A DNA stretch of 64,000 bases from Saprospiraceae bacterium (GTDB taxonomy: Bacteria; Bacteroidota; Bacteroidia; Chitinophagales; Saprospiraceae): contig JAGFJA010000077.1 in assembly GCA_024103005.1 (NCBI GenBank), forward strand, positions 1-64,000, written 5' to 3'. This document shows positions 18,679-28,054 of the stretch, one piece after another. Each line of letters begins with the position of its first letter. Within the stretch, counting starts at the first letter, position 1. The position numbers and the translations under genes were made by a program. Under the pieces are notes generated by a model. The model searched no databases, was not told where the DNA came from, and saw only the letters and a list, made by a program, of their open reading frames with translations.

Positions 18679-20231
18679 TTGTCCTCTAGCTTTAGGAAGT
18701 GATTTATCTCATCAAAAATATCCTTGCCTACCTCCAACTCAGACAACGTCAGCAAGGCAGATACAGATGCGCCGTAAACCCCATGCAAATCCGTGCTCTG
18801 ACCTGTCAGATATACATTTGGAATCGTCATCTTAGGCGCAACAAATGAGTATAGGATATTGTTGAAATTCTTTTTCACCCCGTAAGGCGTCCCCTCCGGT
18901 GCTGATAAATAATCCCTGTACGTTAGGGGCGTGGAACAATAGGCGTCAATTATCATCTCCCGAAAATGAGGAAAGATCGACTCCAGCCGACAGGTAATTT
19001 TTTCTATTAACAACTCCTTTTGTGTCACATAATCAGTGCCTCTGAATGAAGGATGGGCTATGGTATTATACGTTTCTGTCCACGGTGAAAACTTGGAGTA
19101 ATCACAGTATGCAAGCACATTGATGGTATTGCACCATTGCTGGGAGGACCGCTCACAACCGGTGCTGATCATACAGTTGTAAGGCCAGTTTTCATCAGGA
19201 TCAGAACGAATCTTCCAAGCATCTTCCGGTGACTCAAGCAAATAAATATTATGGTTAAAATAGGGTAATTGATCAGGTTTGAGTGTATAGTGTACAGATA
19301 AAAGTGAAGGAAAGTTACTCAGGTTTTCGATGCGGTAACGATAGGAAGAACGGAGACCCCGATCGGGCAACATTTTTAAAAAAACAGATGGATGAATAGC
19401 TCCTATAATTTGTCTGGCTTGATAGGATTTACCTTCATGGCATAGGACATTGATAATCTTGTCATCGGTCTCAATACGCTCCACTTCTGAGTATTTGAAA
19501 ATGTCACCGCCTTGCCTGTGAATCTTCATTGACAGCAGTTTGGCGATTTGTGAGCCGCCCTTAATCATCCGGTAAGCTCCTTCCACATAGCTGTTGAGGA
19601 TAAGGCTGTACACATAAAACGGTGTCGAATCAGCCTGACCACCGTAAAGAATGGAACTCCCCCCAAGAAGGCCAATCAATAACTCATCTTTAAAAAATTT
19701 ACCAAGGGCATGAAAGGCGCCCTCTGACAGATCGTCGAGAGACAAGGTGCCCGGAATCGGTCTTTCCAGATGGTAGGGTCCGAATTTTGCAACAAGAGAC
19801 TTTATTTTAGCACAAAAAGCCTCTATGCCTCCTTTCTCTGCCGGAAATTGCTCCTTCAGCCGCATTTCAAAATTCTTCCAACCCTGAGGCATATCCCATT
19901 CAAAGTTATTTTGCCTGAATACAATCCGATCAAAACAGTCATTATCCAGTCGATTATATTCCAGGTCTTTTTCAATGCCAAGAAAACGGAACAACTTATT
20001 GAGTGCCTGATGATGCCCCAAGCCGCCAATGTAGTGAACTCCTGTATCCAATATTTTTCTATCTCTTGAAAAAACCTGTAAGCTGCCCCCAATCTGATGA
20101 TTCTTCTCAAGAATAGCAACTAAATAGCCCTTTCCAGTAAGGTAAGCTCCACAGATCAATCCCGAAATACCACTACCAATGATGACATAGTCATAAACTT
20201 TGTTCGGGGTCGGATGACGGTGGATTGCCAA
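18675..20231 (-). CDS. CrtI/phytoene-desaturase-like FAD-dependent oxidoreductase
   Basis: A flavoprotein of about 518 residues with the dinucleotide-binding motif YDYVIIGSGISGLICGAYL at its N-terminus, GGSLQVF, and HYIGG, and a C-terminal FAD motif including GVYGASVSALLTL. It resembles carotenoid desaturases and retinol saturases, enzymes that insert or remove double bonds in polyenes. The reading frame extends back to 20327, overlapping the preceding gene by up to 95 bp. I chose a TTG at 20231, one base after the upstream stop, because the Rossmann motif begins about 12 residues later; the ATG at 20315 is the alternative. The stop overlaps the C45 gene by four bases. A role in modifying a polyene or unsaturated chain fits the operon. 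Confidence 0.8.
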   Translation of the reverse strand: MAIHRHPTPNKVYDYVIIGSGISGLICGAYLTGKGYLVAILEKNHQIGGSLQVFSRDRKILDTGVHYIGGLGHHQALNKLFRFLGIEKDLEYNRLDNDCFDRIVFRQNNFEWDMPQGWKNFEMRLKEQFPAEKGGIEAFCAKIKSLVAKFGPYHLERPIPGTLSLDDLSEGAFHALGKFFKDELLIGLLGGSSILYGGQADSTPFYVYSLILNSYVEGAYRMIKGGSQIAKLLSMKIHRQGGDIFKYSEVERIETDDKIINVLCHEGKSYQARQIIGAIHPSVFLKMLPDRGLRSSYRYRIENLSNFPSLLSVHYTLKPDQLPYFNHNIYLLESPEDAWKIRSDPDENWPYNCMISTGCERSSQQWCNTINVLAYCDYSKFSPWTETYNTIAHPSFRGTDYVTQKELLIEKITCRLESIFPHFREMIIDAYCSTPLTYRDYLSAPEGTPYGVKKNFNNILYSFVAPKMTIPNVYLTGQSTDLHGVYGASVSALLTLSELEVGKDIFDEINHFLKLEDK

Positions 20232-20232
20232 G

Positions 20233-23200
20233 TTACTGCTTTTGATTGTTTCTAAGGATAAACAGGGTGTTTGACGAAAATGAAGAATCTTCTTTTTTCT
20301 CCAACGATAAATCATAGTGCCGGGCAAGTTCAGCGATCATTTCTTCTTCAATGAATGCCAATTCGTGGTAGGTTTTATTAAATCCGAGGATTGTAGTAGA
20401 AAACCATTCCGTCATACGTGTATTGTTATGCTTTGCTATCCCTGCCGATGCGATTCCTTCCCGAATTAAAATCATTCCACCGGGATTGAGATGATGGGCA
20501 CATTTCTCCAGGAGTGCTTTCTGTTCCTCCTTTTTCAGATAATGCAGGCTGTCATAAAGGATGAATACATCATGGGGCATGATTTTATAGGTATTGATGT
20601 CGGCGTGATGAAAATCAATGTGTACTCTTTTGGCTGAAAAATTTGAAACAGCCACTTCGATTTTCTCTTCATCATAATCCACCCCCGTAACCATCCGCTC
20701 ATTGCTGCACATGGCCAGCATATAGTCCATCATGCCGTAGCCACATCCCAGGTCCAGAATATTGGCTTTCCTGGGAATAAGTTGGTTAAGCACGGAATAA
20801 AGATTTTCATTCATCATCTTAATCTTGGCATACCAATAAAGGATCGGCCCTTTGTACAGATAATTTTTTCGGAGGGTGTCGAAGTGATAGTTCGGGTCCT
20901 CTCTCTCAGCTTTTAAGGCTTCAAAGCGGTTACGCATCATCCTGTTGATTGCTTTTCCCCTTGAAGAATAGTCTTCACCATAAGTCGGGTCTTCAGGCAG
21001 GACGGGAGGCAGTGCGCGTAAGGTAGCAGACCAGGTTTTCAGGTTCTGGTCTCCCTTGGAAAGACCTATATTCATGCCATGCAAAAGGACCGGATAAATG
21101 GGTACATTGAGTTGATCTGCCAGAAGAAATGCACCTTTGTGAAACCTCTTGATCTCCCCGTCTTCTGACCGGGTACCTTCAGGAAAAATCAGAATAAAAT
21201 ATCCGGCTTCAATCTGTTTTCTGGCCATCTCAGCCAGTTTATCTGTGCCCGCAAAGCCGGGCAAATAACCTGCAGACCGCACCAAACCGCCATATATGAT
21301 ATTATTATAAACCCATTGATTAGTCAACACAACGATCTTAGGGTACAGGCTCAGCATCATTAAAAGGTCGATATGTGTCTGGTGGTTGGATACGATAATT
21401 CCCGGTTTGTCCCAGTCAATATTTTCCATTCCTTCCCTTACATATTTTCCCGTAGGCGTGATCCACATTACAAAGTAACATGCCCATTGGATTAAAACAT
21501 GGAAAATATATCTGATTACGGACAGGCGCATCAGACCAGTCCATTTTAAAATAAGCCCAAGGATACTCAGCAATACCCCGAGCAATATAAAGGTCGAAAA
21601 AGTAACAATGCTGACGTAGAAGCTCAGCAGAGTAACCGGCGCATTACCCCGCTCCGTACGGTAGGTCACAAAATAATGATAGAGTGCCGGTTGCAGCGTC
21701 AGGGATAAGACAAGGACGACTCCCAATCCGATGAGTGCCAGTGCGGCAAAGGAATGAAAGGCCGGGTGTTTACCCGCCAGCATAGCCGCCAGGCCTATCA
21801 TGGTGACCAGGACTGAGATCACGATTACTTTTTTGTCTTTATCAATAACCTTCCTGCCCGTACTGTACTCTTTGGTCAGCCCATCGATCATAAATATCGA
21901 ATAATCGTCGCATAAACCAAAAATAAAGGTGCACAGGATGAGGTTAACAATATGTATCTGGATGCCGGTCAGGTGAGCTATCCCCAATATCCAGAACCAA
22001 CTGATCGTCATCGGCAGAAAAGCCAGCAAGGCAAGCTCAAGTCTGCCGTACACCAGCAACAGCAGGAAAAAGACAATGATTCCACTGTAAGTCAGGATGT
22101 TATTGAAGTCTTTCTGAACCAGTCCGGCAGTCTGATTGGCAAAGTGTTGCCTGTTAAACAACTGATACTTTGCATCATGCTCATGATTTTCAAGGTCGAA
22201 TTTACCGATGACGGGTGCATGGATAATCACATTGTGCCTGGTGTCATTGTGGACCATCCTGTTCAGAATTACATTTTTAAACTCATTGGTAAATCTCTCC
22301 GGAACAGCCAGGGTATCCAGACTTTTAACTTTTTTTAAAAATCCGGTCATTGCTGATCCGCCATGTATATTTTCAGCTTTAATTTCATTGGATTTTATCA
22401 ATGAATCAGACCAGAATTGTACCCATCGTTCATGATTGGCATATTGCATGGAGGTGGTTGGCTGGATTGCAGTCAGGTCGGGTATGAGGGCTGCACTATC
22501 CTGCAGGAGGAGTTGCTGCCGGGCTTCACTGTAAATAGCAAGTGCAGAATCCAATTGTGGTGCCTTGACTTGGAGCATTGTCCTTGAAAGGTCAAAGCCC
22601 AGATCATTTTCTATGATATCAAAGCCAGCCTGATCTCTTGGTGGAATATAGTTTAACTTAGACAAGTCACCCTGAAACTGAATCTTTGAAGCCGGAATAA
22701 TCATCAGCAGAGAGCCAACGGCAAGAATACCTATAATCCACTTGTTTTTGTGAAAAGCATACGATGTAAATTTTTCAAACCAGGGCAAAGAAACTTCCCT
22801 TTCACGGGTTTTTTCTTTATCCAGCCATTGCGGCAAGACAACCAGTGTAGTTAAGACTCCTGCGGCAAGACTCAATACAGCAAGGTAACCAAATTGCTGC
22901 AACAACAGGCTATCGGACAACATCAGTAAGGCAAAGGCCGCAATTGTCGTTACATTGCCGACAATCAGCGGATGGCTTATCTCCTCTATTGCTTCCGTGA
23001 TGGACTCACAATGGATACGGGCATTGACAAGGTGGATGGAATAATTGATTCCCATAGCCAGAATGATGGTTGCTGAAGACATAGCCATGGCGACGATCGG
23101 CACGCCCATCCATCCAAAAGTTGCCAGTGCAAAAGAATAACCAAATACCGATGGAACCAATACAATCAAGGCCAATCGCTTGCGCCTGTAAAAATAATAA

Positions 23201-24060
23201 AGTAAGCCCAACGTAAGCAAAACAGAAAGAAGTCCCGTCAGGTTTCCATCTTTAAATGAGCGATCCTTATTGATTTCCGATGCGATGGGTGCACCGATCA
23301 AAAAGGTTTTTACACCCGGGAACATTTGCTCCCCTTTGAGTTGCATCTCATTCAGGGAGTCTAATAAGGCTCCGTATCTTACGTCTTCATTGTCTTTAAA
23401 AACAGCTGTAAAGTCGAAGAGAAGGTTTCTTTCATCCTTTGATACCTGAAAGCCATTGACTTGCTTCAGGCTTGGCACCGTCCTGAAAGTAGCCAGCTTG
23501 CTGAGGACCAGAGGCGCCAGATGGAGCGGATCAAGGTTATTGTAATACCTAAGGGAATAGCCTGCCAGACTGTTGCTGATCCGATTATTTGCAGCAAGTG
23601 TCTTTTCCATTGTTTCCAACTCCAACCTGTGACCCAGGGTAATCAGATCACCTCCGTCAAGCAAAAGAGGAAGATTGTAAAAAACGCTGTCATACAATAC
23701 TCTCTGAAGGCTATCTGTCATCCGGATACGACCGTCTTGGATATTCGTCCTAAAATAAGGTGAACTTTTTAACCGATATTCCCACCATTCTGCATTTGCC
23801 AGCAAAACCTGCAGAGAGGTATCTGTAGCATGCTCGGTATGCAGCAGAACCATGATGTTGTTATTGGAGCGAAGGTTATTAACCTGCTCTTTATACTGGG
23901 CTGAAGACGTTTTCTGGGGGAAGATGGAAAAAATATCATTATTCCATTTCAGTCGGCTGATTCCAAGGACAGCATAGATGGTTATAAGCACCAGCACCAC
24001 GTAAAAAAGAACCGGATGCTTCCTGAAAAAGTTATAAATCCAAATAAAAGGTTTCCCCAT
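20233..24060 (-). CDS. Trifunctional MMPL-family transporter / lysophospholipid-type acyltransferase / SAM methyltransferase fusion
   Basis: A 1275-residue three-part protein. The first ~870 residues are an RND-superfamily MMPL exporter: one N-terminal transmembrane segment, a periplasmic loop, a bundle of segments near residues 270-410, a second loop, and a second bundle near 660-830. A PlsC-like acyltransferase follows, with the catalytic HX4D motif NHQTHID (about 893-898) and FPEGTRS (about 959-965). The last ~190 residues are a class I SAM methyltransferase with ILDLGCGYG near 1100 and GVDYDEEKIEVA. This architecture recurs in Bacteroidota aryl-lipid clusters, as far as I recall. It suggests acylation and methylation of a lipid coupled to export across the inner membrane. 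The start at ATG 24060 is 2 bp after the upstream stop. Confidence 0.9.
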   Translation of the reverse strand: MGKPFIWIYNFFRKHPVLFYVVLVLITIYAVLGISRLKWNNDIFSIFPQKTSSAQYKEQVNNLRSNNNIMVLLHTEHATDTSLQVLLANAEWWEYRLKSSPYFRTNIQDGRIRMTDSLQRVLYDSVFYNLPLLLDGGDLITLGHRLELETMEKTLAANNRISNSLAGYSLRYYNNLDPLHLAPLVLSKLATFRTVPSLKQVNGFQVSKDERNLLFDFTAVFKDNEDVRYGALLDSLNEMQLKGEQMFPGVKTFLIGAPIASEINKDRSFKDGNLTGLLSVLLTLGLLYYFYRRKRLALIVLVPSVFGYSFALATFGWMGVPIVAMAMSSATIILAMGINYSIHLVNARIHCESITEAIEEISHPLIVGNVTTIAAFALLMLSDSLLLQQFGYLAVLSLAAGVLTTLVVLPQWLDKEKTREREVSLPWFEKFTSYAFHKNKWIIGILAVGSLLMIIPASKIQFQGDLSKLNYIPPRDQAGFDIIENDLGFDLSRTMLQVKAPQLDSALAIYSEARQQLLLQDSAALIPDLTAIQPTTSMQYANHERWVQFWSDSLIKSNEIKAENIHGGSAMTGFLKKVKSLDTLAVPERFTNEFKNVILNRMVHNDTRHNVIIHAPVIGKFDLENHEHDAKYQLFNRQHFANQTAGLVQKDFNNILTYSGIIVFFLLLLVYGRLELALLAFLPMTISWFWILGIAHLTGIQIHIVNLILCTFIFGLCDDYSIFMIDGLTKEYSTGRKVIDKDKKVIVISVLVTMIGLAAMLAGKHPAFHSFAALALIGLGVVLVLSLTLQPALYHYFVTYRTERGNAPVTLLSFYVSIVTFSTFILLGVLLSILGLILKWTGLMRLSVIRYIFHVLIQWACYFVMWITPTGKYVREGMENIDWDKPGIIVSNHQTHIDLLMMLSLYPKIVVLTNQWVYNNIIYGGLVRSAGYLPGFAGTDKLAEMARKQIEAGYFILIFPEGTRSEDGEIKRFHKGAFLLADQLNVPIYPVLLHGMNIGLSKGDQNLKTWSATLRALPPVLPEDPTYGEDYSSRGKAINRMMRNRFEALKAEREDPNYHFDTLRKNYLYKGPILYWYAKIKMMNENLYSVLNQLIPRKANILDLGCGYGMMDYMLAMCSNERMVTGVDYDEEKIEVAVSNFSAKRVHIDFHHADINTYKIMPHDVFILYDSLHYLKKEEQKALLEKCAHHLNPGGMILIREGIASAGIAKHNNTRMTEWFSTTILGFNKTYHELAFIEEEMIAELARHYDLSLEKKEDSSFSSNTLFILRNNQKQ

Positions 24061-24062
24061 CT

Positions 24063-25262
24063 TTACTGTTTTTCCCGCTTTGACTGACTCAATTTATATA
24101 AAAATACACTCATATAAAATGTCAGAATCCCTGCAAATATCGAAAGTATAATGGCACCAATGACATATTGTAAAAAATTATTTGTAAGAGACTCCAATGA
24201 AATCAGTCCTGAATCAAAGGGCATATCTATCGGATTGCTGACAAAGATACCTCCAGCCAGGTAGCTCAGAAAAATAATCAGAGGAATCATCGGAGGAATG
24301 CTGATGTGGGCGGCGATGGTAAACAATATTTTATTCAGGCGAAAATAATGACAAAGTGCCAGACCTATAATCAACTGGTAGCCCCACACCGGAAATATTC
24401 CCATAAATACACCAAATCCAAGAGCAGCCGAACGCCTGTATATCGTCTCTTTGGGGTCATTGAGAGCCAGCAAAAAGCTCTTTTTCAAACCGGTATCGGT
24501 TATACGTCGCCACCACCTAAGTGGAATATAATACAGTACTGCCTGGATAAAAAGAACCGTATTGAGGAAACTGATGCGGGCAAAATCCTGCAAAGGCCTG
24601 AAATGGCTGACTCTGATGTCGCCGGGGGGATAATATACCCTTACCGGTACCGGCTTGATAGGGATGCCCTTCCAGGCTGCCTTGACGAGGATCTCCACTT
24701 CAAACTCAAAACGCCAGGTAATCAGCTTCAACTTACTCACCTTTTCTACTGGATAAATCCTATATCCAGATTGCGTATCAGGAAGGTCTATTCCGGTATC
24801 AAAGCGAAACCAGAAGTTTGAAAAACGGTTACCAAAGGAGCTCTTTCCCGGAATTCCTTCGCGGTCCATATCTCTGGAACCGATAATAATGCTGTCCGGA
24901 TGGTCTTTCAGGTGTTGTATCAAATAGGGCAAATCAGCCGGAAGGTGCTGTCCATCGGAGTCTATCGTCACCACATAATCATAGCCTAATTGTATGGCTC
25001 TGGTTATGCCCTTGCGGATTGCTACTCCTTTTCCCTGATTGGTTTCCAGATGCAGAATATTGATATTCGGAAAGCCGTCCAGGATGTCACGAGTCCTATC
25101 CGTACTACCGTCATTAACTACCAGAATATTCCGGGTATATATCAGGCAACCGTCCAGTACCTCAGCCAAAGTATTTTGGTTATTATAGGTAGGTATGAGG
25201 ATGCCAACCTTCTTATCCTTGAAAATATCCCGACTTAACTGATCAAGACTTGTCAACTGCAT
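24063..25262 (-). CDS. Glycosyltransferase family 2 fused to DUF2062 membrane domain
   Basis: A two-domain 399-residue protein. Residues about 15-240 form a GT-A glycosyltransferase: GILIPTYNNQNTLAEVLDG, VVNDGSTD, the DxD-type metal site IDSDGQH, and GYRIYPVEKV. Residues about 265-390 are a DUF2062 domain with hydrophobic segments (GVFMGIFPVWGYQLIIGLAL, FVSNPIDMPF), which anchors the enzyme to the inner membrane. Relatives use a sugar nucleotide and a polyprenyl or lipid acceptor. The gene starts at ATG 25262, immediately after the stop of the hotdog gene at 25263, so the two are translationally coupled. In aryl-polyene-type clusters a GT2 of this kind is common, and glycosylation or head-group attachment of the lipid product is the natural inference. 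Confidence 0.9.
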   Translation of the reverse strand: MQLTSLDQLSRDIFKDKKVGILIPTYNNQNTLAEVLDGCLIYTRNILVVNDGSTDRTRDILDGFPNINILHLETNQGKGVAIRKGITRAIQLGYDYVVTIDSDGQHLPADLPYLIQHLKDHPDSIIIGSRDMDREGIPGKSSFGNRFSNFWFRFDTGIDLPDTQSGYRIYPVEKVSKLKLITWRFEFEVEILVKAAWKGIPIKPVPVRVYYPPGDIRVSHFRPLQDFARISFLNTVLFIQAVLYYIPLRWWRRITDTGLKKSFLLALNDPKETIYRRSAALGFGVFMGIFPVWGYQLIIGLALCHYFRLNKILFTIAAHISIPPMIPLIIFLSYLAGGIFVSNPIDMPFDSGLISLESLTNNFLQYVIGAIILSIFAGILTFYMSVFLYKLSQSKREKQ

Positions 25263-25634
25263 TTACTTCCGGATTAGTTTAAGATTGGCCTTTGAAAAAT
25301 TGATATCCTCACCCTTCAACTCTGCCATGACCGTGATAAAGTGTGCATCCTGCCGGATTTTCATTTGCACCGTAAGATTGGTAAATCTACCAGGGTCAAC
25401 TACATTCAAAAACTTGCACTGAGTTGTCTCCTTCAATTCAAGAGCCATTCCCAAAGCATCCCCGGCACACAGGGTAAACAATCGCAAAATCATCACACCG
25501 GGCAAGACAGGTTGACCGGGAAAGTGCCCCGAAAAAATACGGTTGTCAGGATTTAAACTTACCTTGTAAAATACCTCATCACTACTGAAATCATCTGCTC
25601 TCTCAAAAGAATATAAACCTAATTTATCCTTCAT
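25263..25634 (-). CDS. FabZ-like hotdog-fold dehydratase/thioesterase, first gene of the operon
   Basis: A 123-residue hotdog protein. The segment FSGHFPGQPVLPGVMILRL is the FabZ/FabA-type signature, with the active-site His in GHFPG. FabZ normally follows this with a helix bearing a catalytic Glu; here the equivalent region reads LFTLCAGDALGMALE, so a dehydratase with modified geometry or a thioester-binding protein is possible. It is shorter than housekeeping FabZ (about 140-160 residues), as in the 3-hydroxyacyl-ACP dehydratases of aryl-polyene clusters. It is the first gene of the minus-strand run and stops immediately before the GT2 start. The 81 bp to the divergent msrAB gene should carry the operon promoter, though no perfect -33/-7 pair is visible on that strand. 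Confidence 0.8.
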   Translation of the reverse strand: MKDKLGLYSFERADDFSSDEVFYKVSLNPDNRIFSGHFPGQPVLPGVMILRLFTLCAGDALGMALELKETTQCKFLNVVDPGRFTNLTVQMKIRQDAHFITVMAELKGEDINFSKANLKLIRK

Positions 25635-25639
25635 CTAAA

Positions 25640-25670
25640 TTGCAATTCTAAACGTTAAAACATACCTTCG
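25640..25670 (+). promoter_or_regulatory. Probable Bacteroidota-type promoter for the MsrA-MsrB gene
   Basis: TTG at 25640-25642, 20 bases, then TACCTTCG at 25663-25670. This matches the TTG / TAnnTTTG promoter form of Bacteroidota with one mismatch in the -7 box. It lies 46 bp upstream of the ATG at 25716. Confidence 0.5.
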
Positions 25671-25715
25671 CAATCAACCAATTATCATCATATCTGTTCT
25701 AAACAAAAAATAAAT

Positions 25716-26786
25716 ATGAGATATCTTGTTTTAATCTTGGCGGCCTTCAGTACATTTTGTGCCGACAAAGATAGTTACCCGAAAGCACAAGTAAATCATA
25801 CAGACGATAAATTCATAGTTTCAAATCCAAAAAATCAGGAAGAAATTGTGCTCGCCGGAGGATGCTTCTGGTGTCTGGACGCAATTTACCGAGACTTATA
25901 CGGCGTGTTGAAAGTAGAATCAGGTTATTCCAACGGTGACATTCTCCATCCTACTTATGAACAGGTATGTACCGGCCGGACAGGACATGCAGAAGTCGTA
26001 CGTTTGACGTATGATACCACAGCAGTGTCCTTAGATGATATCCTCACAGTATTCTGGACGATGCACAACCCCACCACCCTTAATCGTCAGGGCAATGACT
26101 CCGGACCACAGTACCGGAGTGGAATATATTATTTCACCGACCGACAGAAAGCCATAGCACAACATTCGCTCGAGACTACCGGAAAAGAGATATGGGGTAA
26201 TCATATCACAACTGAAATCCTGCCGGTTAAAAATTACTCCTCTGCCGAAAGTTACCACCAGGATTATTATAACAACAATCCCAATCAATCATACTGTCGC
26301 TTTATCATCAACCCCAAGGTGGATAAATTTAAGAAAAAATTTAAAGATAAATTAAAATCAAACCATACAACATTACTCATGCAAAAGCCACAAAAATGGA
26401 ATGTACTCACACCTGAAGAAGAGCGGGTCATCGTCCGAAAAGGCACGGAATATCCGGGCACAGGCAAATATTACAAGTTTACCGGAGACGGGATATATGA
26501 GTGTCGGCGATGCAATGCCCCACTTTATGACTCAAGGGACAAGTTTGCCTCCGAGTGTGGCTGGCCTTCCTTTGACGACGAGATTCCTGGAGCTGTCAAG
26601 CGCGTGCCCGATGCCGACGGTCATCGTACAGAGATACTTTGCAACAATTGCGGGGCTCATCTTGGGCATGTATTTGAAGGTGAAAGATTAACCATGAAAA
26701 ATGTACGTCACTGTGTCAATAGCGTTTCCTTACAGTTTCTGACCAGAGAAGAGTTTGAAAAGCAACAGGCAGCACAAAAAAACTAA
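25716..26786 (+). CDS. msrAB: Secreted MsrA-MsrB fusion peptide-methionine sulfoxide reductase
   Basis: A 356-residue bifunctional enzyme that reduces both diastereomers of methionine sulfoxide. Residues 1-15 look like a signal peptide ([13 protein letters not shown]), so the protein may act in the periplasm; the lipobox is poor. MsrA occupies about residues 40-200, with GGCFWC (nucleophile Cys50), VESGYSNGD and [15 protein letters not shown]. MsrB follows at about 235-350, with two zinc pairs CRRC and [13 protein letters not shown], and catalytic Cys in [11 protein letters not shown]. The order MsrA then MsrB matches known fusions. A second, stand-alone MsrA is encoded at 55386-55925. The gene is divergent from the lipid-tailoring operon. 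Confidence 0.95.
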   Translation: MRYLVLILAAFSTFCADKDSYPKAQVNHTDDKFIVSNPKNQEEIVLAGGCFWCLDAIYRDLYGVLKVESGYSNGDILHPTYEQVCTGRTGHAEVVRLTYDTTAVSLDDILTVFWTMHNPTTLNRQGNDSGPQYRSGIYYFTDRQKAIAQHSLETTGKEIWGNHITTEILPVKNYSSAESYHQDYYNNNPNQSYCRFIINPKVDKFKKKFKDKLKSNHTTLLMQKPQKWNVLTPEEERVIVRKGTEYPGTGKYYKFTGDGIYECRRCNAPLYDSRDKFASECGWPSFDDEIPGAVKRVPDADGHRTEILCNNCGAHLGHVFEGERLTMKNVRHCVNSVSLQFLTREEFEKQQAAQKN

Positions 26787-27140
26787 CATATTGATTATCA
26801 GGGTGTGACTATGAAAAGATCCATGGTTGGGACCATACACATTAACATAGCTCCTGAGGTCGTTTGTGCATGTGCCTTTCTCCCGATTATACGGCTGATT
26901 CTGACATCACACTGCAAATCGGAATCAGGAATAAGCTTTTGAAAATTAAAGCAATTTTATCCTTATTAAGAAAGTTTTAATAAAAAATTGTAAAACAATT
27001 CTTTAAATTTTTAGTTTGTAAGTTAGAAACAGCTAAAGTTTATAATAAAATCATTTATTTGTTAACTTTACGGCCATATAGAGTGAATTCGATTTCATTC
27101 TTTCGTTTATTTTTCAACTTTTAAAACTATTATTTTTTTC
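26787..27140. other. 354-bp intergenic region
   Basis: This lies between msrAB and the OmpA-type gene. It holds a weak inverted repeat (CTGATTC/GAATCAG) near 26891-26926, a short AATTGT-AAA-ACAATT hairpin near 26985-26999, and a likely promoter at 27039-27070 for the downstream gene. No reading frame or RNA gene is supported. Confidence 0.5.
27039..27070 (+). promoter_or_regulatory. Possible promoter for the OmpA-type lipoprotein gene
   Basis: A TTT element at 27039-27041 is followed after 21 bases by TAACTTTA (27063-27070), a good -7 box of the Bacteroidota TAnnTTTG type. The -33 element lacks its G. The start codon is 71 bp downstream. Confidence 0.4.
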
Positions 27141-28007
27141 ATGAGATTATTGTATATTATGCTTGTTGCATCACTTGTTTTCACAGGTACTTCATGTAAG
27201 ACAGGCAAAAAACTGAAAGCAGCCGAAGCCCAGTATAAGACATTAAGCGACCAATATGTAGCACTCGAAAGAAAGCTGCTGGATTGTGAGACCAAGGTCA
27301 CTGACGCAGATAAAAGAAAAAAAGTATATGATAAAGAAATCGAAGACCTCAATAAACAGATTGCCTTCCTAAAGGAAAACAATACGGCAGTCCTTGGTCA
27401 GTTAAAAGATTTGTCAGTTATCACCAACTCACAGGCAGAATCAATCAAAAAATCTCTTGAAAATATCGGAGCAAAAGATGCCTATATCCAGACTATCCAG
27501 CAGGCTGCCTCCCGCAAAGACTCACTCAACCTTTCGCTGGTAATGAACCTCAAAGGCGTCCTGGGGAATATTAATGATCAGGATGTTCAGATTAAAGTCG
27601 AAAAAGGAATTGTCATGATTTCTCTATCAGATAAAATGCTTTACAAGAGTGGTAGTTATGAAATTTCCGAGACTGCCGGAAACGTTCTTTCCAAGGTTGC
27701 ACAAGTGCTGAATAGTCAGCCTGACCTGGATATCCTCATTGAAGGCCATACCGACAATGTTCCGATCAGCAAGCCGGGAATTAAGGACAACTGGGATCTG
27801 AGCGCTCTCAGAGCTACCTCTGTGGCAAGGGCTTTACAGACAAGATATGGGATAGACCCGAAAAGAATCACTGCCGGGGGTAAGAGTGAGTTTTCTCCTC
27901 TCACTACCAATGATACGGCAGAAGGAAGAGCAGCCAACCGTCGCACACGCATCATCATCATGCCTCAGCTGGATCAGTTCTTTAAATTATTGGAAAGAAA
28001 GATTTAA
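27141..28007 (+). CDS. OmpA-family outer-membrane lipoprotein
   Basis: A 288-residue lipoprotein with signal peptide and lipobox-like FTGTSC (Cys19). A coiled-coil stretch of about 90 residues follows (AEAQYKTLSDQYVALERKLL and onward). The C-terminal OmpA-like peptidoglycan-binding domain has LIEGHTDNVP, DNWDLSALRATSVARAL, RITAGGKSEF and AEGRAANRRTRI, including the conserved Asp and Arg that contact diaminopimelate. Such proteins tether the outer membrane to the cell wall. The arrangement lipobox, coiled coil, OmpA is common in Bacteroidota. The gene appears monocistronic: its own promoter-like element precedes it and a strong terminator follows. Confidence 0.9.
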   Translation: MRLLYIMLVASLVFTGTSCKTGKKLKAAEAQYKTLSDQYVALERKLLDCETKVTDADKRKKVYDKEIEDLNKQIAFLKENNTAVLGQLKDLSVITNSQAESIKKSLENIGAKDAYIQTIQQAASRKDSLNLSLVMNLKGVLGNINDQDVQIKVEKGIVMISLSDKMLYKSGSYEISETAGNVLSKVAQVLNSQPDLDILIEGHTDNVPISKPGIKDNWDLSALRATSVARALQTRYGIDPKRITAGGKSEFSPLTTNDTAEGRAANRRTRIIIMPQLDQFFKLLERKI

Positions 28008-28054
28008 TAGTGCTTCCGTAAAAGTATCATTACTGGCAGAAAGACAGATAAATA

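Noticed and set aside
20231..20327. N-terminal extension of the CrtI-like protein to the TTG at 20327
   Set aside because: It would overlap the upstream gene by 95 bp and add a stretch with no family similarity before the Rossmann motif. A start near 20231 is more economical, with ATG 20315 as the alternative.
14442..25634. Calling the operon a flexirubin or aryl-polyene gene cluster outright
   Set aside because: No ketosynthase, acyl carrier protein, DarA/DarB or ammonia lyase gene is present in the window. Only a resemblance is claimed.
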